Shown: positions 47,624 to 59,075, numbered from the stretch's first letter. The stretch is 64,000 bases of DNA from Typhlomys cinereus (GCA_023101885.1 JALPQD010000206.1:3196954-3260953); one strand, 5' to 3'. The notes: generated from the sequence alone by a model not told the origin. Program-made: numbers and translations.

Positions 47624-48373
47624 CTACAAGATGAATTTCCCCAGAAAGAATCCAATGAAAATGGCTGCAATTACAACCAGAAGAGAAGGGAGAGGACTGG
47701 TGGCATTATCTCTGAAGGATGCAACCGAGGTGGATCCAGGTTTATCTGAGTGTGCTACCATTCTGAGCCTTATGCCTTCTTCTCTGAGGTGTCGATTTTC
47801 TTCTGATAGCTTCATCATTTCTCCCTGAAGTCTTTTACACTCTTCCATCAGTTTCCTCATATCAGTATCATTTAGTGAAACACTGTGTGGTTTTGGCAGG
47901 GGTCCATCTTGTTTAGATGCATTTAGTGGAACCGTTTTACCAGGCTCCATATCTTTCAGTTTATCGTTTTCATTCGGCTTTTCAAACACACATCTCAATT
48001 TAGAATCCATTAATTCATCTGGTTTTGCCTCTTTCCACACAGCTTCCATATCTGAAATGTTTGGTGGAGCAAACATTGTCTGTACCATGAACTTGTGTTT
48101 ACTCTTTTCATTCGAATCATAGCCAAAAGGCTGTAGCATTACTGAAACAGTCACAGTTGACCCTGGGTCAATAATCCCACTGTTGGGTCTCACACAGTAT
48201 CGGCGAGGTGCTGTAGTCTTCACTTTGAAACACACTTTTCTATCAGAAGGATTTCGTAATTTAAGAATTGTAGTGACTACCTCTGTGAAGGGGCCTTTGA
48301 ATTTGAGGTCTGTGGGCGGGTCGAGGACCAGGATCTGCTGAAGCTTCGCCATGGCCACGGAGGCAGATGCCAT
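47624..48373 (-). CDS. VAPA: Intact VAPA retrogene (VAMP-associated protein A-like)
   Basis: VAPA is a tail-anchored ER protein that recruits lipid-transfer and other FFAT-motif proteins to membrane contact sites. The frame from ATG at 48373 to TAA has 249 codons, the length of the standard mammalian protein, with no introns, as expected for a retrocopy. It contains the MSP domain (residues about 12-125) with '[19 protein letters not shown]', '[18 protein letters not shown]' and the FFAT-contact stretch 'KHKFMVQ'; a linker; a coiled coil (about 165-205, '[19 protein letters not shown]'); and a tail anchor '[20 protein letters not shown]'. From memory it differs from human VAPA at roughly 20 sites, several unusual (Leu-Gln near residue 11, Ile for Asn near 36, Lys for Met near 133). 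The frame stays open 44 codons upstream, but the family start is MASAS. Expression is unknown; a recent still-open pseudogene is the alternative. Confidence 0.85.
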   Translation of the reverse strand: MASASVAMAKLQQILVLDPPTDLKFKGPFTEVVTTILKLRNPSDRKVCFKVKTTAPRRYCVRPNSGIIDPGSTVTVSVMLQPFGYDSNEKSKHKFMVQTMFAPPNISDMEAVWKEAKPDELMDSKLRCVFEKPNENDKLKDMEPGKTVPLNASKQDGPLPKPHSVSLNDTDMRKLMEECKRLQGEMMKLSEENRHLREEGIRLRMVAHSDKPGSTSVASFRDNATSPLPSLLVVIAAIFIGFFLGKFIL

Positions 48374-48700
48374 TGGAGACAGCACAGAGCGGAGGCGCAC
48401 ACGCCGCGGCGGTTTGCTGCAAGGGCGGCTGATGTTCTGGGGCTGGCTTCGCGGAGCTCTGGGAACCGACCAGGCTCGCGCCTGCGAAGCCTCTGCGCCT
48501 TCCACTGTGTAGCAGTTCCAAGTGTCCGGTCATCAGCTCTTCATGTCACAACTGACTCAACCCCACACTAGCTGCTGCTTCCATGCGCACTGCGATCCTA
48601 GGCGCCCCACGTGACGTGCCCTGTGTACTTGTTAAGTATTGAAGACCTATACAAACTGCAAAAGTCAGGTTACAAAACCAAGATGAAATATAAATTATGT
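48374..48700 (-). promoter_or_regulatory. GC-rich VAPA 5'UTR-derived leader
   Basis: 48374-48610 is GC- and CpG-rich and colinear with 1-240 and 29769-30015. It most likely derives from the parental mRNA 5'UTR. Such a leader could act as a CpG-rich promoter for the retrogene, but no TATA box or defined start site is visible. An in-frame extension (48505-48374) would add 44 residues if an upstream ATG were used. Confidence 0.45.
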
Positions 48701-48925
48701 TTTTAGGGGCTTTTGTCATCCATTCCACTCTCCCGTTTTCCCCTTCCTTTCACCCCCCTCTCTTCTTCCCCTTCTCCTGGTGTTTCCCCCTTCCTCCCAG
48801 CCATCCCCTGGAGCAACCTTTTAAGTGTGCTTGGAATCTCCCTGAGTCCTCCAACCTAGTTATGGTTCAGGATTCAGTGGCATAGCCCAGAGCCACCTTT
48901 GTACTACCCACTATCATAGGAGGTC
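48700..48925 (-). repeat. Old L1 3'UTR remnant, antisense
   Basis: Counterpart of 310-545: a C-rich run then 'ccctgagtcctccaacctag'. Confidence 0.6.
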
Positions 48926-49239
48926 TATTGCTTTTAAAGAGACTACAATTCTAAATATATATACATGATATATAAGTTTGCCTAGATTCACAAAGTAAAC
49001 ACTACTAGATATAATGCAATAAGGTAATCCTAACACAATAGCAGCAAATATCAATGTCATACTATCACTAAGAGGTGGATCTTCTGGAATAAAATTAGGT
49101 AGGGAAACATAAGAGTTAACTAAAATCATTAATAAAATGAATGCAGCAGATGGCTGCAAAGTATATTACCCAAACATAAAGAATACATATCCTCCTGAGC
49201 AGAAATCAAGTATCAGTAAATAAAGAGAAGTAAGTAAAC

Positions 49240-49545
49240 CTATGTATATTAGGACACAGTGTAAAAAGCTAGACTTCCACAAGCGAAACTATAGACAATA
49301 GAAAAACTCATGGAAATTAAATGGAATACTACTATTAATATTGGCTTGATTGAAGAAATCACAAAGCAAATAAAACATTCCTAGTGTTCAAAGACAAAAA
49401 AAAAAAAACAGCAACCAAAATTTATGGGATACTGTGAAGGAAGTCATTATAGGGAATCGTACAGCTCTCAGTGTTAGTTCAGAAATCAGAGAGAAAACAA
49501 ACAACCTGATTATATGCCTCATGAAATTGGATAAATTATTTTTGA
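49240..49545 (+). repeat. Ancient L1 ORF2 fragment
   Basis: Counterpart of 860-1165, equally degraded. 48926-49240 to its left is anonymous spacer. Confidence 0.5.
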
Positions 49546-49559
49546 TTAAAAATATTTAT

Positions 49560-49990
49560 TTAAAGAGATGTGGTATTGGAAAAAGCAGGCATACGTGAGG
49601 CACTACGGATTCAGGGAGGCCCTAGCCCGGCTCCCAGCTAAGGACAAGCCTGGGCACATAAAGACATGTCCCAAGAGAGGACTGTTCAGGCAGAGGGATG
49701 AACACTCAATGGGAAATGGCCGTCTAACATGACCCTGGAAAGGACACCTAGTAAACAGTTAAATGACTGGTGGCTGTCCCCCGGAGAAGAGATGGCAACA
49801 CCTGATTGGACCCTTACCTTATATAAGCCCAAAATGCCCTGAATGACTTTCAATCTGCCGCCTCTCATCCACAGCATCTTCTCACCTGATTCCTGGGGTC
49901 ATCCCTGTTGCTGGCTTGCCCATTCACCTCCAGACCTTCTCCTCTCCCAAGGCTGGCCCGGCAGGGGATACAGCAACACATACTAACTCA
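49560..49990. other. Possible solo-LTR-like segment
   Basis: Counterpart of 1190-1600, keeping the inverted CCAAT, 'ttatataa' and 'tggcccggcagggga' words. Confidence 0.25.
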
Positions 49991-49997
49991 CAAGGAA

Positions 49998-50935
49998 TTA
50001 CTGAAAAGAAGTTATTTCCTTGAGAAGTTTTCTCAAAGCTTCAATCATGTCCTTGTTTCTCAGGGTGTAGATGAAAGGGTTCATCATTTGTGGGACCACA
50101 ATATACATCAATGAAGCCATGGCTATCTCTTTTCTTGCAATGGTAAAGGCACAGTAATGTACACCCATACAGCTTTCCCATAGAACAGGGATACCACAAA
50201 TAAGTGAGACCCACAGGTGGAAAAGGCCTTTTGCCTTCCTCTCTCAGAGGAAATATTTGTAACAGAAGAGACAATTTTTTATAGGAGAAAATGATTCCAC
50301 AGATAGAAACACCATCCAAATATGAAAGTTTAGATATATATCAGAATGTTGGTGATGACAGTGTCTGAGCATGAAAGCTTGATGACCTGAGCAAGTTCAC
50401 AGAAAAATAGAGGGATTTCCAGATTTGTGCAGAAGGACAGTCTCAGCAACCTTGAACCAAGCAGTAGAGTGTTGACCATGCTAATAAGTAGGGACATTAG
50501 AAGGAGCAGACCACAGAGCTGGTGGTTCATGATGACCTTATAGTTCAGGGGATGACAAATGGCCACATGGTAGTCATAGGCCATTACTTCAAGGAGACAG
50601 TTCTCCAAGGAAGCCAATTCCAAAATAAAGTAAACCTGACTCAGGCAGCCTGTTTAAGTGATGCTCAGGTTCCATGTCTGCATGTTCACTAGCATCTTTG
50701 GGATGGTGCTTGTACTTAAACGGACATCAGTCAATGAAAGATTAGAGAGAAAGAAATACATGGGTGTGTGGAGGTGGGAGTCAACACTCACAGCCAGGAT
50801 AATGAGCAGATTGCCCAGGATGGTGACCAGGTTAATGAACAGGAGGAGGCTGAAGATGAGGGGCTGTAATGCTGCATCGTCTGATATCCTCACTAGAAAG
50901 AACTGGAGAACATCTGGTTGGGTTCTCCCTTGCAT
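49998..50935 (-). pseudogene. Olfactory receptor pseudogene, type A, unit 3 (OR family 7-like)
   Basis: [17 protein letters not shown] at 50935, then an uninterrupted TM1-TM3 ('LVTILGNLL', '[16 protein letters not shown]', '[16 protein letters not shown]') to a TAA at 50654. The same frame resumes with '[20 protein letters not shown]' (DRY Arg replaced by Tyr), 'FCTNLEIPLFFCEL' and 'CSDTVITNILIYI', then TAA at 50330. After a frameshift TM6-TM7 follows to 'YTLRNKDMIEALRKLL' and TAA at 49998. It is better preserved than the unit-1 copy but carries at least two stops. The TM5 stop is at the position of the TGA in the unit-1 copy. Confidence 0.92.
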
Positions 50936-51702
50936 GTTGTCAATGAGTCTGACAGGAATGTCAATGAAGACAATTAAAGAACTGCCAACAAAATTAGCCA
51001 CAGCACTTGGGAACATGTAAGAAATACAACTGCTTTGTTTCCATTGGGACTTATTCTCAATGTCTGAAAGTCGAAGTCTGGAAGTACAGATTTTAATAAG
51101 TTCGCCAGATGATACTGATGATGGAGCAATACCTGAATAACACTGAGACTAATTCCAATGAACTTAATGTCCCTTGTACCTCGTCCCAAGCCGAAAAATA
51201 TCTTGTGATCATAAAAATGCCCAGCCCTAAGCCATGCTCCATGGTGATTCATCAACATTAGCCATGCATAACAAGATTTATATTCCTTTTCCATTTAAAT
51301 ATGCTTAATGATCACACTCTTTAATTTGACATTTGTCTGGATTTCTGCAGGGTTGGCTGCCACCCCTCAGTACCTTAATCAAAGGTAGACTTCTTTGCCT
51401 AGGTAGTTTTTCTGCTCTACCTGGCCCCTTTCCCACTATACTTGTTAGATTCAGTTTGATCCACAGTAGCCCATATGATGAAAATAAAGTAGAGAACTGA
51501 TTTTCAAGGTTGTCCTCTGATTTCTAGCCATGTATCATTGCATGCATGAGTATATCTCTCTGTCTCCCCTTTCCCTTCATCTCTTCCTCCTGTCTTTCAA
51601 ATAAGTAAAGTGAACTGGAACATATTATGAAAATTAGCAGTATGTTAGGTGAAATGTAGAAAAGTGGAAAGGAAGTTTTTTTTTTTTTTTTTTTTTCCAG
51701 GA
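50936..51702. other. OR-A upstream spacer, unit 3
   Basis: Counterpart of 2531-3286. The open extension 51294-50974 is not receptor-like. A T-run of about 21 bases at 51676-51696 is the poly(A) of the U6 pseudogene. No other gene is seen. Confidence 0.4.
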
Positions 51703-51766
51703 AGGGTCTATGCTAATCTTCGCCATATCGTCCCAATTTTAGTATATGTACTGCCACAGGGAGCAC
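51703..51766 (-). pseudogene. RNU6: Truncated U6 snRNA pseudogene
   Basis: Counterpart of 3287-3351: 5' half of U6 including 'actaaaattggg' and 'gaagattagcat', ending in a long A tail (- strand). Inactive for the same reasons. Confidence 0.86.
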
Positions 51767-51989
51767 AAAAGGAAACAGCCCTATCCTATCTTCTGATTTA
51801 GAAGTTCAGAGAAATTTAATCACTTAATACAAAACACTGGGAACTTTAGTCATGAAGGAATCACCATCAAGGTCAACAATCTTTGATAAAGGTTTACAAC
51901 GATATGTATAGGAATTAATATGACAGAAACTATCAATGAGTTAGATACAGTATCATGACAGCAGCATTTTAAAAATATTAACCAGCTCT

Positions 51990-52290
51990 CCCTCTCATAC
52001 CACCTTGTCCACCCGAATGTGCTTCCCACTCCACCAGCCACCCAGGGCGCCCCGTGTCCCAGCTGCACCCAGGCTGCCTCCAGCTTTAGCCAGGGTCACA
52101 GCCTGGGAACCCAGTCCCTTCTCTCGCTCCCGTGCCACCTTGTCTGCCCGACCACGTGTCCCACTCTGTCATCCTTAGGTGAGTCCGCCCAGGCCCCCAG
52201 GTCACCCCGTGTCCCAGCAGCACGAAGGCTGCCTCTGGCTTTAGCCGGCCACGCCCTGGGCCCCAGCCCCTTTCTTCCTCCCGCCTGCCT
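51990..52290 (+). promoter_or_regulatory. Tandem L1 5'UTR monomers
   Basis: The word 'ccaccttgtc' followed by 'tgcccg' or 'cacccg' occurs at 52000 and 52135; both units then carry 'ccccgtgtcccagc' and 'ggctgcctc', spacing about 135 bases. They are related to the units at 22380-22746. Confidence 0.7.
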
Positions 52291-53108
52291 GTCCGCCCAA
52301 TTGGACAGGACTTGTTCACATTCCTCCAACCCTGGAGCTTGGGTGGGCCACTAAGCCAAGTCCCAGGTCCCAAGTGAAAAATTCTGCCATCAACATCAGC
52401 ACCTCTGCCTCTCTGGGCCACCGGGGACCCATGCATGTGGTCTAAGGAAGACACACTGCTACTCAGAATTCAATAGAGTCCAAAGAAAACTCAAGCAAAG
52501 TTCTAAGGGTCAAAGGCCTTACATCTGAAAACCACTACAATCTTCCTATCACCTGGGAGAGATTCTTCACATCCAGCCCAAAGATAAGTAAACCTCCTGT
52601 TTTTCACCTTACTGTTCCTTTCTCATTTTAATCACTGTAGATTAACTTTTCCACACAGCCACCCCAAAAACATATACAACTACAGGGAGTACACCACACA
52701 CTTTCACATATCACTAAGATAGTACATCGTAAAAGTACACTACCATACTAATATTCAACCCCTGTGTACTTAACCTGACATAACTGATGTACTAACAGCC
52801 TAATAGCCTCAACTAGGAAATAACAATAACAAAAGACAAACATACCTAACTCCAAGGAAAGCACTAATAATAACTGCCCAAGTGTAGTAATAAAAACTAA
52901 ATCAGTTCAGTCAAAAACACACAGAAACTGAAAAGCCCTAGAAGACAAAACAACAATGGCCAAGTCAAACTGCAGATCCATGAGAAACAAAACCCAAGAA
53001 GACCAATCTCCCACCGAAAGAATTAACCCCTTAATGATGGATTCCAACCAGAACAAATTCTAAAAAAACAGCCAAGTAAGCCATACCCAAGACTACCACT
53101 TTTAAAGT

Positions 53109-54067
53109 ATGATCATTACCATGATTAATACTATGAAAGAGGAAATGCGAGAAGAGTTAAACAACCGCATCAACCACTTTGAACAGGAACACAACAGGCA
53201 CTTGGAGGAGTTGAGAAAAACAGTACAAGAAACAAAAATAGACATAGAGCAGTTAAAACAGTCTCAGGCAGAGTTTAAAATTGAATTAAAAGACAAGTTA
53301 TCTTCAACCCAAATCTCAACAGAGAGTCTTATCAGCAGAAATAACGAAGCAGAAAATAGAATTTCAGATCTTGAAGACAAAGTTGGAGAATTAGCCAGCT
53401 CAATGGAAGAGATTGTTAAAGCCAAAAAGATACTTGAAAGGAACATTCAAGAGACATGGGACACTGTAGATTAACTTTTCCATACATCCGCCCCAAAAAC
53501 ATATACACCTACAGGGAGTACACCTAACAAATGCATTCATGGAACACCAGAGCAAGAATCCCAAAATACAACACCTGAGGAAAGTTTTCAAATTGTCATA
53601 ATTGAAAACTTCCCTCAACTGAAGAATGAGAGGCCCATCCAAATACAAGAGGCATTTCACACTCCAAACAGATATAACCAAATTAGAAAATCGCCACAGC
53701 AAATAGTAGCCAAACACTCTACATTCAAGACAACGAAAAGGTGCCGAGAGCTTCAAGAGAATAAAAGCAAGTCACTTTTAAAGGCAAACCTATTAAAATA
53801 ACAAATGACTTCTCAATGGAAACAGTAAAAGCAAGAAGAGCTTGGAGAGATGTACTTCAAGTATTAAATGAGCAAAAATGTCAATCCAGACTGATATACC
53901 TGGCAAAACTATCTGTCATGACTGAGGGAGAGAGAAAAATTTTCCAGCACACAGACAACTTGAAGGGATACATGTCTACCAAACCAGGCCTTCAAAAAAT
54001 GCTAGAAATGATACACAAACTTGAAGAAAAAAACAAGCGTATCCAGGAGGACAGAAGGACATTATAA
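53109..54067 (+). pseudogene. L1 ORF1 with a 63-base 5'UTR patch
   Basis: 53109-53460 encodes the coiled coil and start of the RRM ('NNRINHFEQEHNRHLEEL', 'ISDLEDKVGELASSMEEI') and is open. 53462-53524 is not ORF1 but a copy of this element's own 5'UTR (52633-52695, four mismatches), bringing a stop ('VD*'). ORF1 resumes with 'aatgcattcatggaacacca' (RRM) and the C-terminal domain ('METVKARRAWRDVLQ', 'QSRLIYLAKLSV', ending 'KNKRIQEDRRTL' at 54067). The N-terminal part before 53109 has frameshifts. Confidence 0.9.
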
Positions 54068-54187
54068 TACCACCAAAACATAAATATCAAACAATATACT
54101 TATAAACTCCACTAAACATAAAAAGTGTCCAGAATTAAAAATAATTTCTCCATTATAACATTAAAAGTCAATGGTATTAACTCACTG

Positions 54188-54315
54188 ATAAAGAATTGTC
54201 AAACTACTCAACAGAGTAGTTGTATAAGCCTGCATTCTCAACAGCAATATAAGAGACTTCCCTTCTCTCCACATGCTCTCCAGCATTTCCTGGTGTTTAT
54301 ATTGTGGATACACAT
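54188..54315 (-). mobile_element. L1 ORF2 stub, antisense
   Basis: Remnant of the old antisense L1 (counterpart of 5461-5590): 'tccacatgctctccagcat' is the complement of the Cys-region text. Confidence 0.8.
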
Positions 54316-55690
54316 TATTATTTGTAACAAACAGGAAAAGTAATAATTCTCATGTAACATCAAAATTTTAATGTTATAATCATATTTTAAACACTTGAAG
54401 AATTCCTAAATCAGTGTCTTACATGCATAGAATATGGAAAAAGTTATACAATATTCATGTAAGGCAAGTGAAAGCATGTATGTAAATGCATCTGTGCTCA
54501 AATGTCCTTAGTAGCTTTCATTTATCACAAATAGGAGTTCAGAACCATCCAATTGCTATGAGGAAGTACAACAAAAAGCAAATTGTCTGAAGCTCAATCA
54601 ACGAAGTGCCTATCAGCTCAGAATTACTGAACTATGGACATGACAGAATGAATGAAACCAAAGACTAGCATAGTGAATGAAAAGAATTGACAAAAATGTA
54701 ATTTTAAAGAGGAAAATTGAAAAATGAGGAGAGTTGTTACAGGTGATAGATAAGTAGTCATCATTTTGTTGTCAACTTTTCAAATGTAGATAGATAGGGT
54801 AGATAGACAATAGATGATATATAGCTATATTACAATTAGATATGTTGATAGATATATGACAGAGATACATTGGATTGATAGAGTTAATCAATTGCTCACA
54901 GATAATATTTGGTATTTAGGTAGATCAATAGTAGATGATAAATATATGAACAAATGATAAATGCTTACAAATGATATGTAGCTGAATACATAGATAATAG
55001 TGATATATTATGAATAAGTGATAGATGATAGTGATAACAGAATAGCACATGATAGGGAAATCATTGATTGAAAGAGATAGGTAGGTAGGTAGACAGACAG
55101 ACAGACAGATATATGAGATTCTATAATGCTGTACAGACCAGTCACATAAAGTTCAAAAGTTGGAATCAATAGCTCAATAAAGCTATGAATAAGGAAAGAT
55201 GTCTTTGGTGTATAAAAACAGAATATATCAGTCATAGTTAAATTTTATCATAGACAGATTCGCTGTTTAAGATGTTTGACACAGTATTGGCTTTCTGTGT
55301 TTTGAAGTTAATGTACATGCTGCATTAGTTTATTTTGCTGTTGCTGTGTTAGCATTCACTGGTGACTTCAACTTAAGGAAGAAAGGGTTTAATTGGACTT
55401 CACATTTGAGGTTAAAGTACACATGATGGGGAAGTTATAGCTGGAGAAGTTTGAGGCAACTGCTCATATTTTATAAACAGTTATGAACCAGAAAGCTATG
55501 AATGCTTGTGTTCAGTTTAATGATTCTATTCTATTAAGTTCAGGATGCCATCTCAAAGAATGGTGCTACCTGCAGGGGTCAGATCTTCTTGGTTCAATTA
55601 AACTATTCAAGATAGTCCCTCACAGGTGTGCTCAGTGGTTAACATAGTGTAGGTTACATATCACAGGTGTGCCAAGATTGTCTCCTAGAT
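54316..55690. repeat. GATA module, unit 3
   Basis: Single-copy counterpart of 5600-7125 plus flank, with GATA/GACA arrays at 54785-55115. The empty target of the 6063-6351 SINE lies near 54768. No gene is seen. Confidence 0.85.
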
Positions 55691-55975
55691 GATCCTGCAT
55701 TTTTTTATTCTGTCCATTTGTGTGTGTGGCTGTATGGGTATGTGTGTGTGCAAAAGGGCACTTGAGTATATGTGTGCCTGTTGAGCGTGGATTTATCTGC
55801 CTCCTTATTGATTTGTTGTGGGATTTCGCAGGCTGTGCCTTCTGGATTGGAATTTCAAGTGACTGTTATATCTACCCAGCAGTTTTATGGGATATCTAAG
55901 GAACTGAACTCTGGTCCTTCTGCTTGCTTGCAAGGTATACACTTTAACCCCCAAGTCATCTCCCCACCACAATAA
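55690..55975 (-). mobile_element. Old B2-like SINE, antisense
   Basis: Counterpart of 8478-8775; head 'ggtggggagatgacttgggg' on the - strand. Confidence 0.7.
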
Positions 55976-56950
55976 TGTCATTTTGACCACCAATTCTAAC
56001 CATCACACGTGAATCATATTGCTTCATGTATTTATACAATATTTTGTACTTATGCAATATTTGTCTCACTATGTAAGGGAAAGATGTAGATATAATGTCC
56101 TTCTGATTGTGTTACCAGCATGTGTCCGTTAAGATAGACAAGAGAAGGCAAGAAGTGAATGTTCAGAGAACAAATGAAGGTCTGCCTGATACTTGAAACA
56201 AATGTGAGTCAAAACTGCAGGAATTAACCCAGACTTGTCTGAGAGTCTGAATCATTCACATAAGAGTTCTTTATTGATCATGTTAGCTCCTCAGAGATGT
56301 TTGCTGCCCTGAAATTGTAGGGAAATGGAGTCTAGAGAGCCAGGACCTATGGATATCAAACTCCCAAGGACTACAAGGAGTGCACAGAGCCTGAATGTGA
56401 TCTGGAGTCACAGGACAGTTCAGCATGCCTGTCCCAGGAACCATCACACTGTAAGGGAAGGGAAGGATCACTGACTTCATGTACCCTGAACACAGAGCGT
56501 CTATGTTTCCTGAAGAAACATAGAAGAAAAACAGATTCTGATTTTTGACATTTGGAAGCTTTTTGTGATGCTACAAATGGGACTACTTCCAACAGATCAG
56601 TGGCCAACACATCATCATTTCCCCACTGCATGTACTAGTGAGGATCTCAGGAGAAACAATGACATTTAGAGAGAATAATTGAGATAAGTGTCAGACATGA
56701 GAAAAGGAACTTCCCCATCCATAAGCTCTCCCACTGAAAAGTCACTTATATTACCACAGAGGCCTGGTCCCTTACTCAGGTGCACCCAATGGGAGCCCTG
56801 TGGTCCATACATGCAGAAAGACATGAGAGTGGATGGGACTTGACTGTATTGGTGAAGGGAGGGGAGGGTGAAACAGGAGGGACTTGATAGGAGATGGGGA
56901 AATGGCATAAACTTATTTTGTCTGTATATGCAAAATTTTAAGTTAAAATA
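55976..56950. other. OR-B downstream spacer with old L1 3' tail
   Basis: Counterpart of 8776-9726. G-rich tract at 56850-56900 followed by 'aagttaaaataaaaaag'. No gene is seen. Confidence 0.4.
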
Positions 56951-57014
56951 AAAAAGATTGTGGTAATAGAAGAATCATACATTCAGACTTAACAGAAATC
57001 CTGTAATGGTGGTA

Positions 57015-57948
57015 AAGCTAGAAATGGCAAACTTAGGCCAAAGCATATATCCCGAGAGACAAGCTGCCTTACAGATGAGTTCCTGCAAGGCTTCTCTCAT
57101 GTCCCTTGTTCCTAAGGCTGTATATAAAAGGCTTCATCATTTACGGAATCATGGTGCACATTACATAGGCAGCAGTATTCTTCTTGGGAGAAACATTAAT
57201 GCTAGATGTGATGTAAACCCACAGTCCTGCACCATAGAACAAAGAGACCAAAGACAGGAGAGACCCACAGGTTGAGAAGGCTTTATACCTTCCCCATGCT
57301 GATGATATCCTCAAAACGGAAGAGAATATTTGGATGTAAGAGAAAATGATTCCAGAAGTTTGGATGACACCAAATAGAAATGTCATAATATATACCAACA
57401 TATTATTGATGAGAGTGTTAGAACAGGCAAGTTTAGCTACATGAGAAAGTTCACAGAAAAGCGGTACTTCCACATCTGTGCAGAAAGACAGTTGCAATGA
57501 CATAAACCCAATCATCACAGTGTTCATAATGCTGATTAGGAAGGAACATAGAAGGAGCAGACGACAAAAGCAAGGTTTATGATGACAGTGTAGCTCATCA
57601 CTGCAAAAGACAGCTTTCTAATGCAGAAAAGCCAAAACAAAGCAGGCTTGAATGAGGCAACCTATATGTGTGATGCTCCGGGCTAGAGTTTGAATGTTCA
57701 CCAGCATCTTGGGGATGACAGTGGTGCTTAAGCAGATTTCAATGAAGTACAGGTTGGAGAGGAAAAAGTACATGGGTGTTTGGAAATGGGAATCAGAACT
57801 CATGAGAAAAATGATGAGCACATTTCCCAGGATGGAAACAAGGTATATGGACAAGAAGAGGCAAAAAAATGAGGGGCTGCAGTACTGGGTCCTCTGTTAG
57901 TCCCAGAAGAAAAAAATGTGAAACACTTTTTTGGTTTGTGGCTTCCAT
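57015..57948 (-). pseudogene. Olfactory receptor pseudogene, type B, unit 3
   Basis: [20 protein letters not shown] at 57948 with TM1 frameshifted near 57850; 57854-57618 has '[18 protein letters not shown]', '[15 protein letters not shown]' and TM3. A 36-base deletion at about 57597, relative to 10528-10563, removes the MAYDR..-type motif and loop 2 start in a 12-residue step. 57527-57141 keeps 'SFCTDVEVPLFCELSHVAKL', TM5, loop 3 '[19 protein letters not shown]', TM6 and TM7 'KKNTAAYVMCTMIP', then a stop (TAA from 'CGT AAA TGA' context). It lacks the unit-1 minisatellite. Non-functional. Confidence 0.9.
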
Positions 57949-58645
57949 ATGCTTTGTCAATCTTGTGAAGCTAAGTAACATATACAATCATATTTTATGG
58001 CGTCTTTTTTCAATATCCACAATATAGAATTATTCCTCATAATCTCCTAAAACAACAACCATCAGTATTCTTTTACAATCGCTCCAGATCTTTTTGAGAC
58101 GTAGTGAGTTTTATTCAATGCAAACTCATTTGCACTACAGAAATTTGTGAGTGCTCAAATGCATTCCTCCACAAAATTCTTCCTCACCATCCTCACATTT
58201 GTCTTTCCATGCCTTCCTTTGAAATCGATTTTTTGATCATCTCCTCTGTTTCCTGTGTCACAATAATCCTGGAAAGTGAAATGAAACATAAGGAATTGCT
58301 TTTTTTGCATCAGAAGTGTCCCAATACATTATAGAAAGAATATTTTATGTGCTCTACTTAAGTAATAGTAACTGATCATCTCTTTTGTACTCAGACATAG
58401 GTGGGTCACATCAAATAGAGATGAATCATTTTATTCCATGGTGAACAAGAAATAAACTTAGGGCATGACATACTGTGGATCAAAGTTCAGATTGACTCAC
58501 TCTGCAGTGAAATTTTTTGACTAATTTCTGGTTTTGGAATGTGGATCACACAGAGTTGTCACACTGAATCACCACAAAGGTCTCTTGCCCAGACAAGCTA
58601 ATTTGTTTAGTCACTGATATTGACAGTCCTTCCCACACTGCCACA
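57949..58645. other. OR-B upstream spacer, unit 3
   Basis: Counterpart of 10918-11620. No gene is seen. Confidence 0.4.
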
Positions 58646-59075
58646 ATATGATTGGACCTTGCCTGACCTGCACAATGGCTAACATGTCAACAACTCACCA
58701 AAGTCTAGGCATCGATCACAGGGAAGAAGGCTTCAAGAAGTATAATCCTTAGAGGCAAAGGGTTAAATAGCCATAATAGATTTCCCATACTAGTGGACAG
58801 TTCAAGAAGGGGCTCCAAACTATGCCTCTGAGTCCTGAACCCTCACTATTGTAGACAACTCCGAGAGAAATTTAACGCCCGCATGAACAGATGCTCTGGA
58901 GGATGGGAGGAAGAAAGTAGGAAGCACCAAGAGAGGAGGAGGGAAAGAAAAGGGGTGAGAAGGAAGGCGAGAGTGTGAAGTGAGGAGACTACAATTAGGA
59001 GGAACATGGCCAAAAGCACGGGGGAGGAGAAGGGAAAACCTACTGAGCGTGTATAACTAGGCAAAGTGAAATATT
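58645..59075 (+). mobile_element. Old L1 3'UTR, 5' part deleted
   Basis: Joins the equivalent of about 11625 to about 12245, so this copy lost roughly 600 bases that unit 1 keeps. It has the G/A-rich tract 58900-59030 and 'gagcgtgtataactaggcaa'. Confidence 0.78.

Larger units (their letters stand above)
51986..54187 (+). mobile_element. L1 5' half (5'UTR, ORF1, ORF2 start), 3'-truncated
   Basis: Tandem GC-rich monomers at 51990-52290, remaining 5'UTR to about 52920, ORF1 to 54067, and the first codons of ORF2 ('VNGINSLIKN', near 54170). It then stops at a junction with an antisense L1 stub, without a poly(A) tail. Its left edge follows 'attaaccag', the equivalent of 3567 in unit 1, and it replaces 3567-5460. 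Loss of the 3' end is not what target-primed insertion produces, so recombination probably shaped it. Confidence 0.9.
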
